From the NCBI GenBank assembly GCA_017512705.1, contig JAFWEX010000008.1, forward strand, positions 24,949 through 88,948: a stretch of 64,000 nt of DNA, in the 5' to 3' direction. Positions 9,043-16,841 of the stretch are shown piece by piece. The notes below the pieces were generated by a model that was not told the origin of the DNA, ran no database searches, and saw only the letters and a list, made by a program, of their open reading frames with translations. The stretch comes from Paenibacillus sp. (GTDB taxonomy: Bacteria > Bacillota > Bacilli > Paenibacillales > Paenibacillaceae). The position numbers and the translations under genes are program-made. The first letter of the stretch is position 1. Every line of letters begins with the position of its first letter.

Positions 9043-10137
9043 ATGACATTAAAAATTGCTATGATTGGTGTCGGGCTCATCGGCGGTTCACTTGCGCTTT
9101 GCTTTAAAGGCAAGCCGGGAATCACCGTGGTGGGTTACGCACATTTGGAAGAACTAAAGGACAAGTACATAGCCAGCGGGGTTGTGGATTCTGCGACCCT
9201 CTCTCTGGAAGAAGCGGTGCAGGATGCCGACTTCATTTTTTTGTGTGTGCCTGTTGGTTTACTTGAATCGTATTTGAAACAATTATCCCGATTGCCATTG
9301 AAAAAAGGTTGTATTATTACAGATGTTGGCAGTACAAAAGCAACGATTGCAGCTTGTTCAGAGCATGTGCAACTTACTGATGCATATTTTATAGGTGGAC
9401 ATCCGATGGCAGGCTCGGAACGGGCAGGTGTTGACGCAGCCTCTGCCGTATTATTTGAAAATGCCTATTATGTCCTTACTCCGTCCGCGCAAGTGCCTGA
9501 GGAGGCCTACCTACGCTTGTCCGATCTGTTGGCACATACCCGAGCCCAGATTGTTCGAGTAGAGCCTTTGCTGCATGACGATATTGTTGGGGCAATCAGT
9601 CATTTGCCTCATGTTATCGCCGTTGCTCTCGTGAACCAGGTACGTGAGTACAATGAAACGAATCCACTCTATAAGATGCTAGCAGCAGGCGGTTTCCGAG
9701 ATATTACACGGATTGCATCCAGTGACGCTATTGTATGGAGAGATATTTTGCTTAGCAACCGCGAAGTGTTGCTGGAACTGCTTAAAGATTGGAACGAGCA
9801 GATGATGTCATTTACCGCTATGTTAGAGCAACAAAATGGTGAAGGCATTGAGAAGGCGTTCCGTCAGGCACGCGAATTCCGTAGCGTTTTGCCTGAGCGA
9901 CGCAAGGGCATGATCTCACCTTTATTCGATCTCTATACAGATGTGCAGGATGCTCCGGGTATGATTGGTAAAATTGCAACAGAGCTTGGAGCCAACGACA
10001 TCAACTTGAGCAACCTGGAAATTATTGAGAATCGGGTGGATGTGCCGGGGATCATGCGTTTGTCATTTCGTCAGGAAGAGGACATGGAACGGGCGAAGGC
10101 ATTGCTGGACTCTCTTGGATATCAAGTCTGGGTTTAG
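9043..10137 (+). CDS. tyrA: Prephenate dehydrogenase with C-terminal ACT domain
   Basis: TyrA oxidatively decarboxylates prephenate to 4-hydroxyphenylpyruvate with NAD. The Rossmann motif GVGLIGGSLA is at residues 8-17, followed by DVGSTK and GGHPMAGSE, which contains a catalytic-region histidine. The last 70 residues (DAPGMIGKIATELGANDINL onward) look like an ACT regulatory domain, expected to sense tyrosine. The 364-residue length matches Bacillus TyrA. In Bacillus subtilis aroE follows; here it is missing and a terminator comes next. Confidence 0.95.
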   Translation: MTLKIAMIGVGLIGGSLALCFKGKPGITVVGYAHLEELKDKYIASGVVDSATLSLEEAVQDADFIFLCVPVGLLESYLKQLSRLPLKKGCIITDVGSTKATIAACSEHVQLTDAYFIGGHPMAGSERAGVDAASAVLFENAYYVLTPSAQVPEEAYLRLSDLLAHTRAQIVRVEPLLHDDIVGAISHLPHVIAVALVNQVREYNETNPLYKMLAAGGFRDITRIASSDAIVWRDILLSNREVLLELLKDWNEQMMSFTAMLEQQNGEGIEKAFRQAREFRSVLPERRKGMISPLFDLYTDVQDAPGMIGKIATELGANDINLSNLEIIENRVDVPGIMRLSFRQEEDMERAKALLDSLGYQVWV

Positions 10138-10146
10138 GCAAAGAAA

Positions 10147-10170
10147 GAGGGCGGTGTTGCCCTCTTTTTT
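10147..10170 (+). terminator. Terminator of the trp-hisC-tyrA operon
   Basis: GAGGGC and GCCCTC form a 6-bp stem with a short loop, directly followed by eight or more T. It sits 10 bases after the tyrA stop. Confidence 0.88.
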
Positions 10171-10277
10171 TTGTGTTGATCCAGTATAAATTGTTTTAAT
10201 TAGATTATAAAAAAGATCGAGATTATGCACACGGCATACGACGTAATCTAACATTACAAATAAATGTATTCAAAGTG

Positions 10278-10306
10278 TTGACAAAATGAAAACGGATACA
10301 TATAAT
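10278..10306 (+). promoter_or_regulatory. Perfect consensus sigma-A promoter of a small RNA
   Basis: TTGACA (10278-10283) and TATAAT (10301-10306) match the consensus at all 12 positions with a 17-base spacer. No protein gene follows before the terminator at 10369-10397, so it should drive a short non-coding transcript starting near 10311. Confidence 0.85.
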
Positions 10307-10310
10307 AAAA

Positions 10311-10397
10311 GTACAGTATGGTTTCTCTCCACTCCTATCCAATAACTGTATTGCTCCACGTGAGCAATGGCCGCTTATGAAAGCGGTCTTTTTTTTT
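10311..10397 (+). ncRNA. Predicted small RNA, about 87 nt, unknown family
   Basis: Between a perfect promoter and a strong terminator lies about 87 bases with no credible reading frame. The 5' part carries a C-rich, apparently single-stranded stretch (CTCTCCACTCCTATCC, 10325-10340). It is followed by a 7-bp hairpin ATTGCTC/GAGCAAT (10350-10368, loop CACGT) and then the terminator stem GGCCGCTT/AAGCGGTC (10369-10388) with nine T. This layout, a C-rich seed followed by stable hairpins, resembles regulatory sRNAs of Firmicutes such as FsrA, but I do not recognise the sequence. It could also be the attenuated start of a longer transcript. Confidence 0.65.
10369..10397 (+). terminator. Terminator of the predicted small RNA
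   Basis: An 8-bp stem (10369-10376 with 10381-10388, one G-T pair) with loop ATGA is followed by nine T. Confidence 0.88.
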
Positions 10398-10822
10398 GTC
10401 CAAAAAGAAAATTAATTTGTTAAACGAGCTTATAAAGTTACAAAAATAATATTTTTATAAAAAAACCATCTCATTTTTGTAACCTTTTTGAGACTTACCA
10501 CGTCTATAGGATGTAAGGCTTTTTAATAAGCTTTTTCAAGAAGTCATGACAACGAATCCAGTCGCATATGAATGTCAAATCGGCAAAAGTGGATAGCAAT
10601 GGATTTGCCAGGAGGATGCAGACCGTTGTACAATGTTACTGTTATGTAAAAACGTTGGGGAAATTGCCATTACATAGGGGAATTTGGCGGAAGGGCCTGT
10701 ATTGGCGCTGTACGCCTTTTTTATGCGGTCAAAACCGCAACTTTTTAATGCCTGTTCGGTAATATATGCATAGAGTCGAACGGGGAGAAGCACATGGATG
10801 GGCGAGGAGGGGTCGCACTCAA
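10398..10822 (+). other. AT-rich intergenic region and 5' leader of the ECF sigma gene
   Basis: After the sRNA terminator there is an AT-rich stretch, the ECF-type promoter at 10478-10504, and a leader of about 310 bases. The leader holds two small hairpins near its 3' end: GGCG/CGCC followed by six T (around 10703-10717), and GCGGT/ACCGC (around 10727-10740) followed by AACTTTTT. These could be weak attenuators. No conserved gene is visible. Confidence 0.5.
10478..10504 (+). promoter_or_regulatory. ECF-type promoter, probably autoregulatory
   Basis: TGTAAC (10478-10483) and CGTC (10501-10504) are 17 bases apart, resembling the TGAAAC-N16/17-CGTC boxes used by SigW/SigM-type ECF factors. As ECF operons are commonly autoregulated and the next gene is an ECF sigma factor, this is likely its own promoter. 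Confidence 0.6.
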
Positions 10823-11416
10823 ATGACGGATTCCCAGTTGATTCGAGAGATCAAGGAAGGTAACGTGGAGTTATATTCCGAGCTGATGAGTCGTTATCAG
10901 CGTAAAATACTGGCTTTCGTATATCATATGTTGAAAAGTTCCAATATGGAGCTGCTGGCAGAGGATCTTTGTTCTGAGACATTCTACAAGGCGTTCCGAA
11001 GTTTACACTCTTTCCGTGAGGTGGACGCTTCATTCTCCACGTGGTTATACACGATTGCGAGAAATACAGTATTGAGTGAGCTCCGCAAACAGCGTAGTGG
11101 AAATGTTCCGCTCGAAGAGAGCGGTGTAGTTCCGGTGGCTCCTATGGAGAATGCACCGGAACATGCTGTACTACGCAGCGAGCGTGTCATGCTTGTAAGG
11201 GATGCGATTAACAATCTGCCAGAGAAGCAACGCTCTGCGATTATACTTCGTGAGTATGACCAGCTAGACTACCAGGAAATTGCGGGTATATTAGGACAGA
11301 GCGTCAGTTCTGTAAAATCACTGTTATTCAGGGCAAGATCAAGCGTGAAAACACAGTTGGAGCCTTATTTCTTCGAGCCGATGTACGAGCCATATGAAGG
11401 GATGAAGAACCGATGA
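10823..11416 (+). CDS. RNA polymerase sigma factor, ECF subfamily
   Basis: The protein (197 residues from this start) has sigma region 2 near residues 15-80, with the -10 recognition segment AEDLCSETFYKAFRSL and STWLYTIARN. Region 4 lies near 125-180, with LPEKQRSAIILREYDQLDYQEIAGILGQ followed by a helix-turn-helix SVSSVKSLLFRAR. The frame is open from an ATG at 10766, but the ATG at 10823 is preferred because AGGAGG lies upstream and family members start near the MTDSQLIREIKEGN helix. It overlaps the anti-sigma gene by 4 bases. The stimulus it responds to cannot be read from sequence. Confidence 0.92.
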   Translation: MTDSQLIREIKEGNVELYSELMSRYQRKILAFVYHMLKSSNMELLAEDLCSETFYKAFRSLHSFREVDASFSTWLYTIARNTVLSELRKQRSGNVPLEESGVVPVAPMENAPEHAVLRSERVMLVRDAINNLPEKQRSAIILREYDQLDYQEIAGILGQSVSSVKSLLFRARSSVKTQLEPYFFEPMYEPYEGMKNR

Positions 11417-12048
11417 ATTGCAATGAAGCCCAGGAACTGTTTGCACTGGTCTGGGATTTGCCGGACTCTCATCCCCAGCGAATTGCGTTTCAAGCACATC
11501 TCGCTGGTTGTGAAGAGTGTTCAGAGCAGTTTGACGTCTGGGAGGAAGCCCAGATGTTACTGCATAGTATTCCGGTTCCAGTGACAGAACAGCAGGCAGA
11601 GAGAGTCAACCGAAACGTGATGGACCGGATTTACATGGAGTCCCCATGGTTATTGCCTGAAGAGGCGAAGGTTAATCGTTTCTCTGCCGCGATCCGTAAA
11701 CATATGTCTTTGTGGATTGCGGCGTTCCTGGCCATTTTTTTATGCAGTTTCTTGTACATGGCGATGTTTAAGCCAGAGATATCTGAGGCTGAGAAATCTA
11801 ATGCCATGACAACGGGCATACTTGAAACCGGGGTTGCCGGAAGTACAGCGTCATCCTCAGGATTATACAAGTACAACATTCCGCAGGCAGACCAAGGGAG
11901 CATCATTGAACCTTTTGTTGTAAGTATGAGTCCAGCTTATCCGCAGTACTGGATGGCTCTATCACTGCTTGCCATCGGTATGGCTTTATTTTCACTTGGA
12001 CGCATGCATAGGTCAACGAATAAACGGAAACATGGTGTGCGTGCGTAG
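11413..12048 (+). CDS. Membrane-anchored zinc-finger anti-sigma factor
   Basis: The 211-residue protein starts MNCNEAQELFALVWDLP and has the zinc-binding anti-sigma signature H-x3-C-x2-C in HLAGCEEC near residues 29-36, completed by an N-terminal Cys. A transmembrane helix follows at about 97-116 (LWIAAFLAIFLCSFLYMAM), then an extracytoplasmic segment of about 55 residues, and a second hydrophobic helix near 176-193. The layout is that of a factor that holds the upstream ECF sigma at the membrane. The start codon overlaps the sigma stop, so the pair is translationally coupled. Whether it is released by proteolysis is unknown. Confidence 0.88.
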   Translation: MNCNEAQELFALVWDLPDSHPQRIAFQAHLAGCEECSEQFDVWEEAQMLLHSIPVPVTEQQAERVNRNVMDRIYMESPWLLPEEAKVNRFSAAIRKHMSLWIAAFLAIFLCSFLYMAMFKPEISEAEKSNAMTTGILETGVAGSTASSSGLYKYNIPQADQGSIIEPFVVSMSPAYPQYWMALSLLAIGMALFSLGRMHRSTNKRKHGVRA

Positions 12049-12091
12049 GGTAGTCAACCTGCGTTTGCCTGAGGAGAAATGAGGGATAAAC

Positions 12092-12691
12092 GTGCGAATT
12101 GGACTTGTTCGTCATGGTCTCACAGATTGGAATGCGGCTGGCCGTATACAGGGTCAGACTGATATTCCGTTGAATGAGGTAGGTCGGAATCAAGCAGAGC
12201 GGCTTGGTAAACGACTGGAGTCTGACGATTACCATTGGGATTATATTGTGACGAGTGGCTTATCTAGAGCACAAGAGACAGGTGAGATTCTTTCACGGAT
12301 GCTGCATGTACCTATGCTTGAGCCAGACGCACGACTGAAAGAAAGAGGTTTTGGTCAGGTAGAGGGCCTCACTTCAGATGAGAGGGTTACACGCTGGGGG
12401 GAATCTTGGGATACACTTGATCTGGGGCAAGAGCAAATCAAGGACATTCAAGTGCGAGCACTAGCATTTCTGAACGATCTATGGTCTACATACGCTGAGC
12501 AAAATGTACTTATCGTGACGCATGGTGCTTTTCTTGCTAACCTGTTAGCAGCGTTATTTCAAGACCAATACAACGAACGAATAGGGAACCTGTCGCTGAC
12601 CGTTTTAGAAAAAGAACAAAGTGACTGGATTCCGATTTTATACAATTGCACACAACATCTGTCTATGGAAGCTGCCGAACAATCTGAGTGA
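12092..12691 (+). CDS. Histidine phosphatase family protein (phosphoglycerate mutase-like)
   Basis: The 199-residue protein opens with the catalytic RHG motif in LVRHGLTDWNAAGRIQG, where His is the phosphate acceptor. It also carries TSGLSRAQETGEI, the acidic LKERGFGQVEG and the second catalytic histidine in VTHGAFL. These are features of the CobC/PhoE branch of the superfamily, which contains broad phosphatases and alpha-ribazole phosphatases. The substrate cannot be assigned. The start is GTG after GAGGGA. The gene ends inside its own terminator. Confidence 0.85.
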   Translation: MRIGLVRHGLTDWNAAGRIQGQTDIPLNEVGRNQAERLGKRLESDDYHWDYIVTSGLSRAQETGEILSRMLHVPMLEPDARLKERGFGQVEGLTSDERVTRWGESWDTLDLGQEQIKDIQVRALAFLNDLWSTYAEQNVLIVTHGAFLANLLAALFQDQYNERIGNLSLTVLEKEQSDWIPILYNCTQHLSMEAAEQSE

Positions 12692-12715
12692 ACAATACTC
12701 AGGTTGTTTTTTTTT
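12678..12715 (+). terminator. Terminator overlapping the phosphatase stop codon
   Basis: AACAA-t-CTGAGT pairs with ACTCAG-g-TTGTT around a 7-base loop and is followed by a run of T ending at 12715. The 5' arm lies within the coding sequence. Confidence 0.85.
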
Positions 12716-12842
12716 AATACTATTTGGCTTGATCTAAGAGAAAGAATGGCGGTTAGGAACTCTATCGTACTCTTTTTCTTCTGTTTGAATAATTGGAAGC
12801 ATATGATGGTGAAAAACAAAAAAATGCAAAAAAAGGTTTAGA

Positions 12843-12871
12843 TTGTGCAGAATCCGTCAACCCTGTATACA
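12843..12871 (+). promoter_or_regulatory. Possible promoter upstream of the 12937 gene
   Basis: TTGTGC (12843-12848) and TATACA (12866-12871) are spaced by 17 bases. Both boxes are only partial matches, so this is tentative. Confidence 0.35.
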
Positions 12872-12936
12872 AAACCACATAGTTTCAGGCCTGAATCAGC
12901 AGCCTGTAAACTGTGAACGGGCGAGGCGATGAACCC

Positions 12937-14055
12937 ATGAATCTAGCAGATATGCTGACTTTTGCTGATATTGGTCAGCTTAACCGAATTGCAGACTACT
13001 ATCAATGCGAATGCAAGCCCAACTCCAAACATGAACTCATCCAGAGCATCCTCACGACATTGGGCAGTAAACCTTTCTTTGAGCAGCAAGTGCGACAATT
13101 GGATCGAGCAGATCAACGTTTTTTGAATAACTTGTTATTTGATCCACGCCAATATTTTGGCATGGAGGAGCTCATCGCCATAGCCCGCCAATCGATGGAT
13201 AAAAAGGAGAGTGAGACAGGTACGAATCCACGAGATCTGATCATTCGCTTTACCAAGAGCGGTTGGCTCTTCAATGGTACTACACAGCAAACAAGATATC
13301 TCTACCGGGTTCCAGAAGATTTGAAACTAAGGTTTAGAGATGTACTATCAACTCATTTACGAGCAGGTATTGTCAAAACAACAGAGCCTTCCATGTATCG
13401 GGAGGAATATCATCTGATGGCAGACGATCTGAAGTTGTTCCTGAAGTTTGTACAGCAACATGAGATAGTGGTGAATGCGGAAGGCATGATGTACCGTCGA
13501 TCTCAGCAACAGCTGATGGAGCATCTCTATATTTCTGAGGAACTGGTAGGCAGAGCTGGATGGCGCTTTGGGTATGGTCGCTCTTTCAAGGATTACCCTG
13601 ACCGTTTTGCATTGTTGTATGATTACGCCTATCATCACCGGTTAATTCGTGAAGAGCAGAACTTGCTCAGACTGACGGCGGCTGGTGAAGACAAGCTGAG
13701 TGCCGAGAATGCAGCCGAAATGATGCAGTTGTTTCGGTTTTGGTTAAGACTTTATAAAGGTGCTGTTCCAAATCTGGCCTCGATTGTGTATTGGACAGGT
13801 GAATGCGCTGGCGAGTGGTCGACGATGGAATCACTGTTCGAGCAAATAGGTCCTTTTATTCAGCCTTTCTACTATGATGCTCCAGAAGACGTTTATAACA
13901 AGCGGATCATCAAAATGATGCTTCATCTAGGGTTAATACGAACAGGTGAGCATGACCAGGGCAAGACAGTACAGATGACAACTTGGGGGTCTAGGCTTGC
14001 TGCATCTTGTCGATCTCTCTCGACTGAGGTTACACCGATTGCGTTTGACAAGTGA
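12937..14055 (+). CDS. Uncharacterised protein, predicted winged-helix repeats
   Basis: This soluble protein of 372 residues has no signal peptide or membrane helix. Its N-terminus (LADMLTFADIGQLNRIADYY) and several later segments alternate helices with short strands, for example LLRLTAAGEDKLS and MTTWGSRLA. That pattern is common in tandem winged-helix proteins, including the N-terminal part of XPB-like helicase-associated proteins. I do not recognise the gene. The ATG at 12937 follows GGGCGAGG and is preferred over a GTG at 12913. It lies alone between a terminator and the ytoA-like gene. Confidence 0.7.
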   Translation: MNLADMLTFADIGQLNRIADYYQCECKPNSKHELIQSILTTLGSKPFFEQQVRQLDRADQRFLNNLLFDPRQYFGMEELIAIARQSMDKKESETGTNPRDLIIRFTKSGWLFNGTTQQTRYLYRVPEDLKLRFRDVLSTHLRAGIVKTTEPSMYREEYHLMADDLKLFLKFVQQHEIVVNAEGMMYRRSQQQLMEHLYISEELVGRAGWRFGYGRSFKDYPDRFALLYDYAYHHRLIREEQNLLRLTAAGEDKLSAENAAEMMQLFRFWLRLYKGAVPNLASIVYWTGECAGEWSTMESLFEQIGPFIQPFYYDAPEDVYNKRIIKMMLHLGLIRTGEHDQGKTVQMTTWGSRLAASCRSLSTEVTPIAFDK

Positions 14056-14071
14056 AGGACAAGTTGCTACA

Positions 14072-14096
14072 ATCACTCCCAAAATGAAGGAGTGAT
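14072..14096 (+). promoter_or_regulatory. Hairpin that would hide the ribosome site of the next gene
   Basis: ATCACTCC (14072-14079) and GGAGTGAT (14089-14096) form a perfect 8-bp stem with a 9-base loop. The 3' arm contains most of the AAGGAG ribosome binding site for the ATG at 14101. If it forms in the mRNA it should lower translation until melted or bound. Confidence 0.5.
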
Positions 14097-14100
14097 ACGA

Positions 14101-14607
14101 ATGATAATTCCATACCAAGGTATAAAACCACAGTTACATCCTTCAATATATATAGCTGAAGGTTCGCAATTGATAGGTGATCTGCAGATGGGGGAAGATT
14201 CTTCTGTTTGGTTCAATGCAGTCCTTCGAGCTGATTTGGCACCTATTAAGATTGGAAAGCGCTGCAATATTCAAGATAATGCTGTAGGACATGTGAACAC
14301 CGATCAGCCTCTCATACTGGGAGATGATGTCTCTGTAGGACATGCTGCAATCATTCATGGTTGTATCATTGGAACGGGAGCGCTGATTGGCATGGGAGCC
14401 ATTATACTTAATGGCGCTGAAATTGGTGAGTATTCACTGATTGGGGCCGGTTCTGTGGTGACTGAGAATAGTAAAATTCCGCCCTATACTCTCGCTTTGG
14501 GTACGCCCGCAAGAGTGATTCGTGAACTGACTGAAGCTGATCTGCAGCGGATGTCCAGAACTGCACTGGGTTATGTGGACAAAGGAAGAGAATATAGGAG
14601 CTCTTAA
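14101..14607 (+). CDS. Gamma-carbonic anhydrase-like hexapeptide protein (YtoA family)
   Basis: The 168-residue protein is a left-handed beta-helix with isoleucine-rich hexapeptide turns (for example IGTGALIGMGAIILNGAEIG). The three zinc-binding histidines expected in gamma-carbonic anhydrases are there: one in VGHVNTDQ and two in VGHAAIIHG. It is closest in type to Bacillus YtoA and E. coli YrdA/PaaY, for which carbonic anhydrase activity is variable. The ATG at 14101 is chosen because AAGGAG lies 8 bases before it. It is probably co-transcribed with the IDEAL-domain gene. Confidence 0.85.
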   Translation: MIIPYQGIKPQLHPSIYIAEGSQLIGDLQMGEDSSVWFNAVLRADLAPIKIGKRCNIQDNAVGHVNTDQPLILGDDVSVGHAAIIHGCIIGTGALIGMGAIILNGAEIGEYSLIGAGSVVTENSKIPPYTLALGTPARVIRELTEADLQRMSRTALGYVDKGREYRSS

Positions 14608-14630
14608 ATCCGTTTTGGAGGTGCATCCTA

Positions 14631-14810
14631 TTGGATAAAATGAAAGTTACGTATGAAGTCATGTTGGGGCTGGCAGCTGAGATGGTTTGGGACGAGGCGC
14701 TTCGCAAACAGCGGAGTGAGAAGCTTTATTTGGAGATCGACAAAGCGTTGGCGACCGGAGACGAAGTAGCTTTCCGGAGTCTTACGGATGAACTGAGGAC
14801 CATTAATTAA
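14631..14810 (+). CDS. Small IDEAL-domain protein (YpiB-related)
   Basis: A 59-codon gene starts at TTG, 8 bases after GGAGGT. The product reads MDKMKVTYEVMLGLAAEMVW and continues with a helical stretch containing LEIDKALATGDEVAFRSLTDEL. This matches the IDEAL motif found in Bacillus YpiB and related short regulators. In Bacillus the ypiB-ypiF-qcrABC order is the same as here, which supports the call. Bacillus YpiB has an extra N-terminal domain that this protein lacks. Function is uncertain. Confidence 0.78.
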   Translation: MDKMKVTYEVMLGLAAEMVWDEALRKQRSEKLYLEIDKALATGDEVAFRSLTDELRTIN

Positions 14811-14850
14811 CAGATCAATGACAGATCATATAGAATTAAAGATTGATGAA

Positions 14851-14880
14851 AAGGAATGCGCAGCCGCGTGTTCCTTTTTT
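14851..14880 (+). terminator. Terminator after the IDEAL-domain gene
   Basis: AAGGAA/TTCCTT flanks an inner GCG/CGC stem, followed by six T. Confidence 0.8.
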
Positions 14881-14974
14881 GATATGCGTTTGAAAAACAA
14901 AATGAAATCTAGCTTTATACCACATGCTCATATATAATATGGGCATAAAATGGATAGGAAGGGGATAAAGGGAA

Positions 14975-15397
14975 TTGAAATTCAGTGAGATGAATCAAGA
15001 CAGCTGGGCTGAACTGCAACTCTATCTGGATACATGCCTCGTTCCATTCACGGCTATGAGTGGTAAGCTATCACCGGTTGAAGCAACGGAAGCATTGGAG
15101 CGGCTGCGAGATTTTTTGGATATGGTCGAGATTCCTTTTAAAGGAAGGATTATGACCTATCCAGCATATCATTACAGTAGTACGGAAATGTCAATGACAT
15201 TAAATACCTTATCAGCTGAACTTAAAGCTTCGGGATTCAAATATGTGGTTATTATGACAGCAGATGGGTCGTTTGAAGGCGTAGAAATTTCCAATGCGGA
15301 CTTGATTTTAAGTCATAAAGATCTTCTTCAGAACATGGAAAACAAGTCAATAGCTCAATATGTTGGGGAGTGTATACGAAATCTATGGAAAAAGTGA
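14975..15397 (+). CDS. ypiF: DUF2487 protein, YpiF homologue
   Basis: This 140-residue cytoplasmic protein lies immediately before qcrABC, exactly where Bacillus subtilis has ypiF (DUF2487). The sequence contains SWAELQLYLDTCLVPFTA, FKGRIMTYPAYHY and VVIMTADGS, which fits my memory of that family. The start is TTG after a purine-rich AAGGGA; GGAAGGGG a little upstream may also help. Its role is unknown. A TATAAT box at 14933-14938 could serve as its -10, but no convincing -35 is visible. Confidence 0.75.
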   Translation: MKFSEMNQDSWAELQLYLDTCLVPFTAMSGKLSPVEATEALERLRDFLDMVEIPFKGRIMTYPAYHYSSTEMSMTLNTLSAELKASGFKYVVIMTADGSFEGVEISNADLILSHKDLLQNMENKSIAQYVGECIRNLWKK

Positions 15398-15435
15398 CGT
15401 CTTGATGACAAATGTGACAAATTTCCAACAGTTTT

Positions 15436-15449
15436 TAATAACGCTTACA
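15436..15449 (+). promoter_or_regulatory. Weak candidate CcpA (cre) site before qcrABC
   Basis: TAATAACGCTTACA shares the central CG and the closing CA with the cre consensus but differs at two fixed positions. Bacillus qcrABC is repressed by CcpA, which makes the site plausible but unproven. Confidence 0.25.
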
Positions 15450-15478
15450 ACAGAAGCTTAAAAATGTGTGACAAATTC

Positions 15479-15507
15479 TTGACGGTATTCTAGGGCTACT
15501 ATATGAT
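15479..15507 (+). promoter_or_regulatory. Promoter of the qcrABC operon
   Basis: TTGACG (15479-15484) and TATGAT (15502-15507) are separated by 17 bases, about 80 bases before qcrA. A related sequence TGTGACAAATT occurs twice upstream (about 15412 and 15466) and could be a regulator repeat. Confidence 0.75.
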
Positions 15508-15589
15508 TATGTATGTTCTAGTAAGTCGTGGAATTTCTGAAAATGAAACCGATTGAGAGAGTTGGCTGAAAAAGGGGGTTGGAGACAGT

Positions 15590-16132
15590 ATGAGCAGTGA
15601 GCATGACCAGCACGAAGCCTCGATTAAACCGCCAAGCAGAATGGAAATGTCTCGCAGGCAGTTTTTGACGTACACGCTTGGTGGAGCTACAGCCTACATG
15701 GCCGCCGGTGCAATTCTTCCTATGGTCCGTTTTGCGGTGGACCCCATTTTACAGCATAAGGGAGAAGGAGCCTCTGTCAAAGTAGCTGAGATCAGCAAAA
15801 TTACAAATGAACCTCAAGAATTTACGTTTGAATTGAAACAGCAAGATGGCTGGTATTTGAGTAATGCCTCGCTTGTGGCCTGGATTCGTAAGGACGAACA
15901 AGGTAAAATTTATGCGCTTTCACCTATCTGTAAACATTTGGGATGTACAGTGGGCTGGAATAGCGACAAGAATTACCCGAATGAGTATCATTGCCCTTGC
16001 CACGGTGCGCACTATGACAAGGAAGGGAAGAATCTTGCCGTAGCCCCGAAACCGCTGGATGAATATGTGGTCAAGGAAGAACAAGGTTGGGTTTATCTTG
16101 GCGAGATTGTTCCGAACACCCGAGTGAAATAG
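15590..16132 (+). CDS. qcrA: Menaquinol:cytochrome c reductase, Rieske iron-sulfur subunit
   Basis: The 180-residue Rieske protein carries a [2Fe-2S] cluster that takes electrons from menaquinol. Cluster ligands are in CKHLGCT and CPCHGAHYD near residues 114 and 136. The N-terminus has SRRQFLTYTLGGATAYM, a twin-arginine-like signal with a hydrophobic anchor, so it should be exported folded and stay attached to the membrane. ATG follows GGGGGTTGGAG. It heads the qcrA-qcrB-qcrC operon. Confidence 0.95.
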   Translation: MSSEHDQHEASIKPPSRMEMSRRQFLTYTLGGATAYMAAGAILPMVRFAVDPILQHKGEGASVKVAEISKITNEPQEFTFELKQQDGWYLSNASLVAWIRKDEQGKIYALSPICKHLGCTVGWNSDKNYPNEYHCPCHGAHYDKEGKNLAVAPKPLDEYVVKEEQGWVYLGEIVPNTRVK

Positions 16133-16147
16133 GAGGCGTGAATGTAG

Positions 16148-16819
16148 ATGTTTAAAAATGTCTATGACTGGATTGATGAACGTCTTGACATCACGCCAAT
16201 CTGGCGGGACGTTGCGGATCATGAAGTGCCAGAGCACGTTAACCCGGCTCATCACTTTTCCGCATTCGTATACTGTTTTGGCGGATTGACGTTCTTTATC
16301 ACGGTAATTCAGATTTTGTCAGGCATGTTCCTGACGATGTATTATGTACCCGATATTATTAATGCTTATGCAAGTGTTGAGTATTTGCAAACGAAAGTAG
16401 CTTTCGGTCAGATCGTACGTGGTATGCACCATTGGGGAGCCAGTCTGGTTATCGTCATGATGTTTTTACATACGATGCGTGTTTTCTTTACAGGCTCTTA
16501 CAAGGCTCCGCGTGAGATGAACTGGGTTGTCGGCATGCTGATTTTCTTCGTCATGCTGGGTCTGGGTCTGACAGGATATTTGTTGCCTTGGGATAACAAA
16601 GCTTATTTTGCGACAAAAGTAACACTGGAGATTGCCAACACCGTACCTTGGCTTGGACCGATTATCAAAGAATTCCTGCAAGGGGGAACAATCGTTGGCG
16701 CCCAGACACTAACAAGGTTCTTCGCATTGCACGTTTTCTTCCTCCCTGCGGTGCTTCTGGTGCTTCTGGTCGGACACTTTATTATGATCCGCAGACAAGG
16801 CATTTCCGGACCACTATAA
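16148..16819 (+). CDS. qcrB: Menaquinol:cytochrome c reductase, cytochrome b subunit
   Basis: A 223-residue membrane protein with four transmembrane helices, as in the b6-type cytochrome of Bacillus and plastids. Heme-binding histidines lie in GMHHWGASL (second helix) and in the fourth helix (FALHVFFLP, VGHFIMI). LLPWDNKAYFATKV lies on the quinol site loop. In this split type the remaining helices are on QcrC. AGGAGG is 11 bases before the ATG. Confidence 0.95.
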   Translation: MFKNVYDWIDERLDITPIWRDVADHEVPEHVNPAHHFSAFVYCFGGLTFFITVIQILSGMFLTMYYVPDIINAYASVEYLQTKVAFGQIVRGMHHWGASLVIVMMFLHTMRVFFTGSYKAPREMNWVVGMLIFFVMLGLGLTGYLLPWDNKAYFATKVTLEIANTVPWLGPIIKEFLQGGTIVGAQTLTRFFALHVFFLPAVLLVLLVGHFIMIRRQGISGPL

Positions 16820-16841
16820 ACCAAAGAAGGGAGGAAACGTA

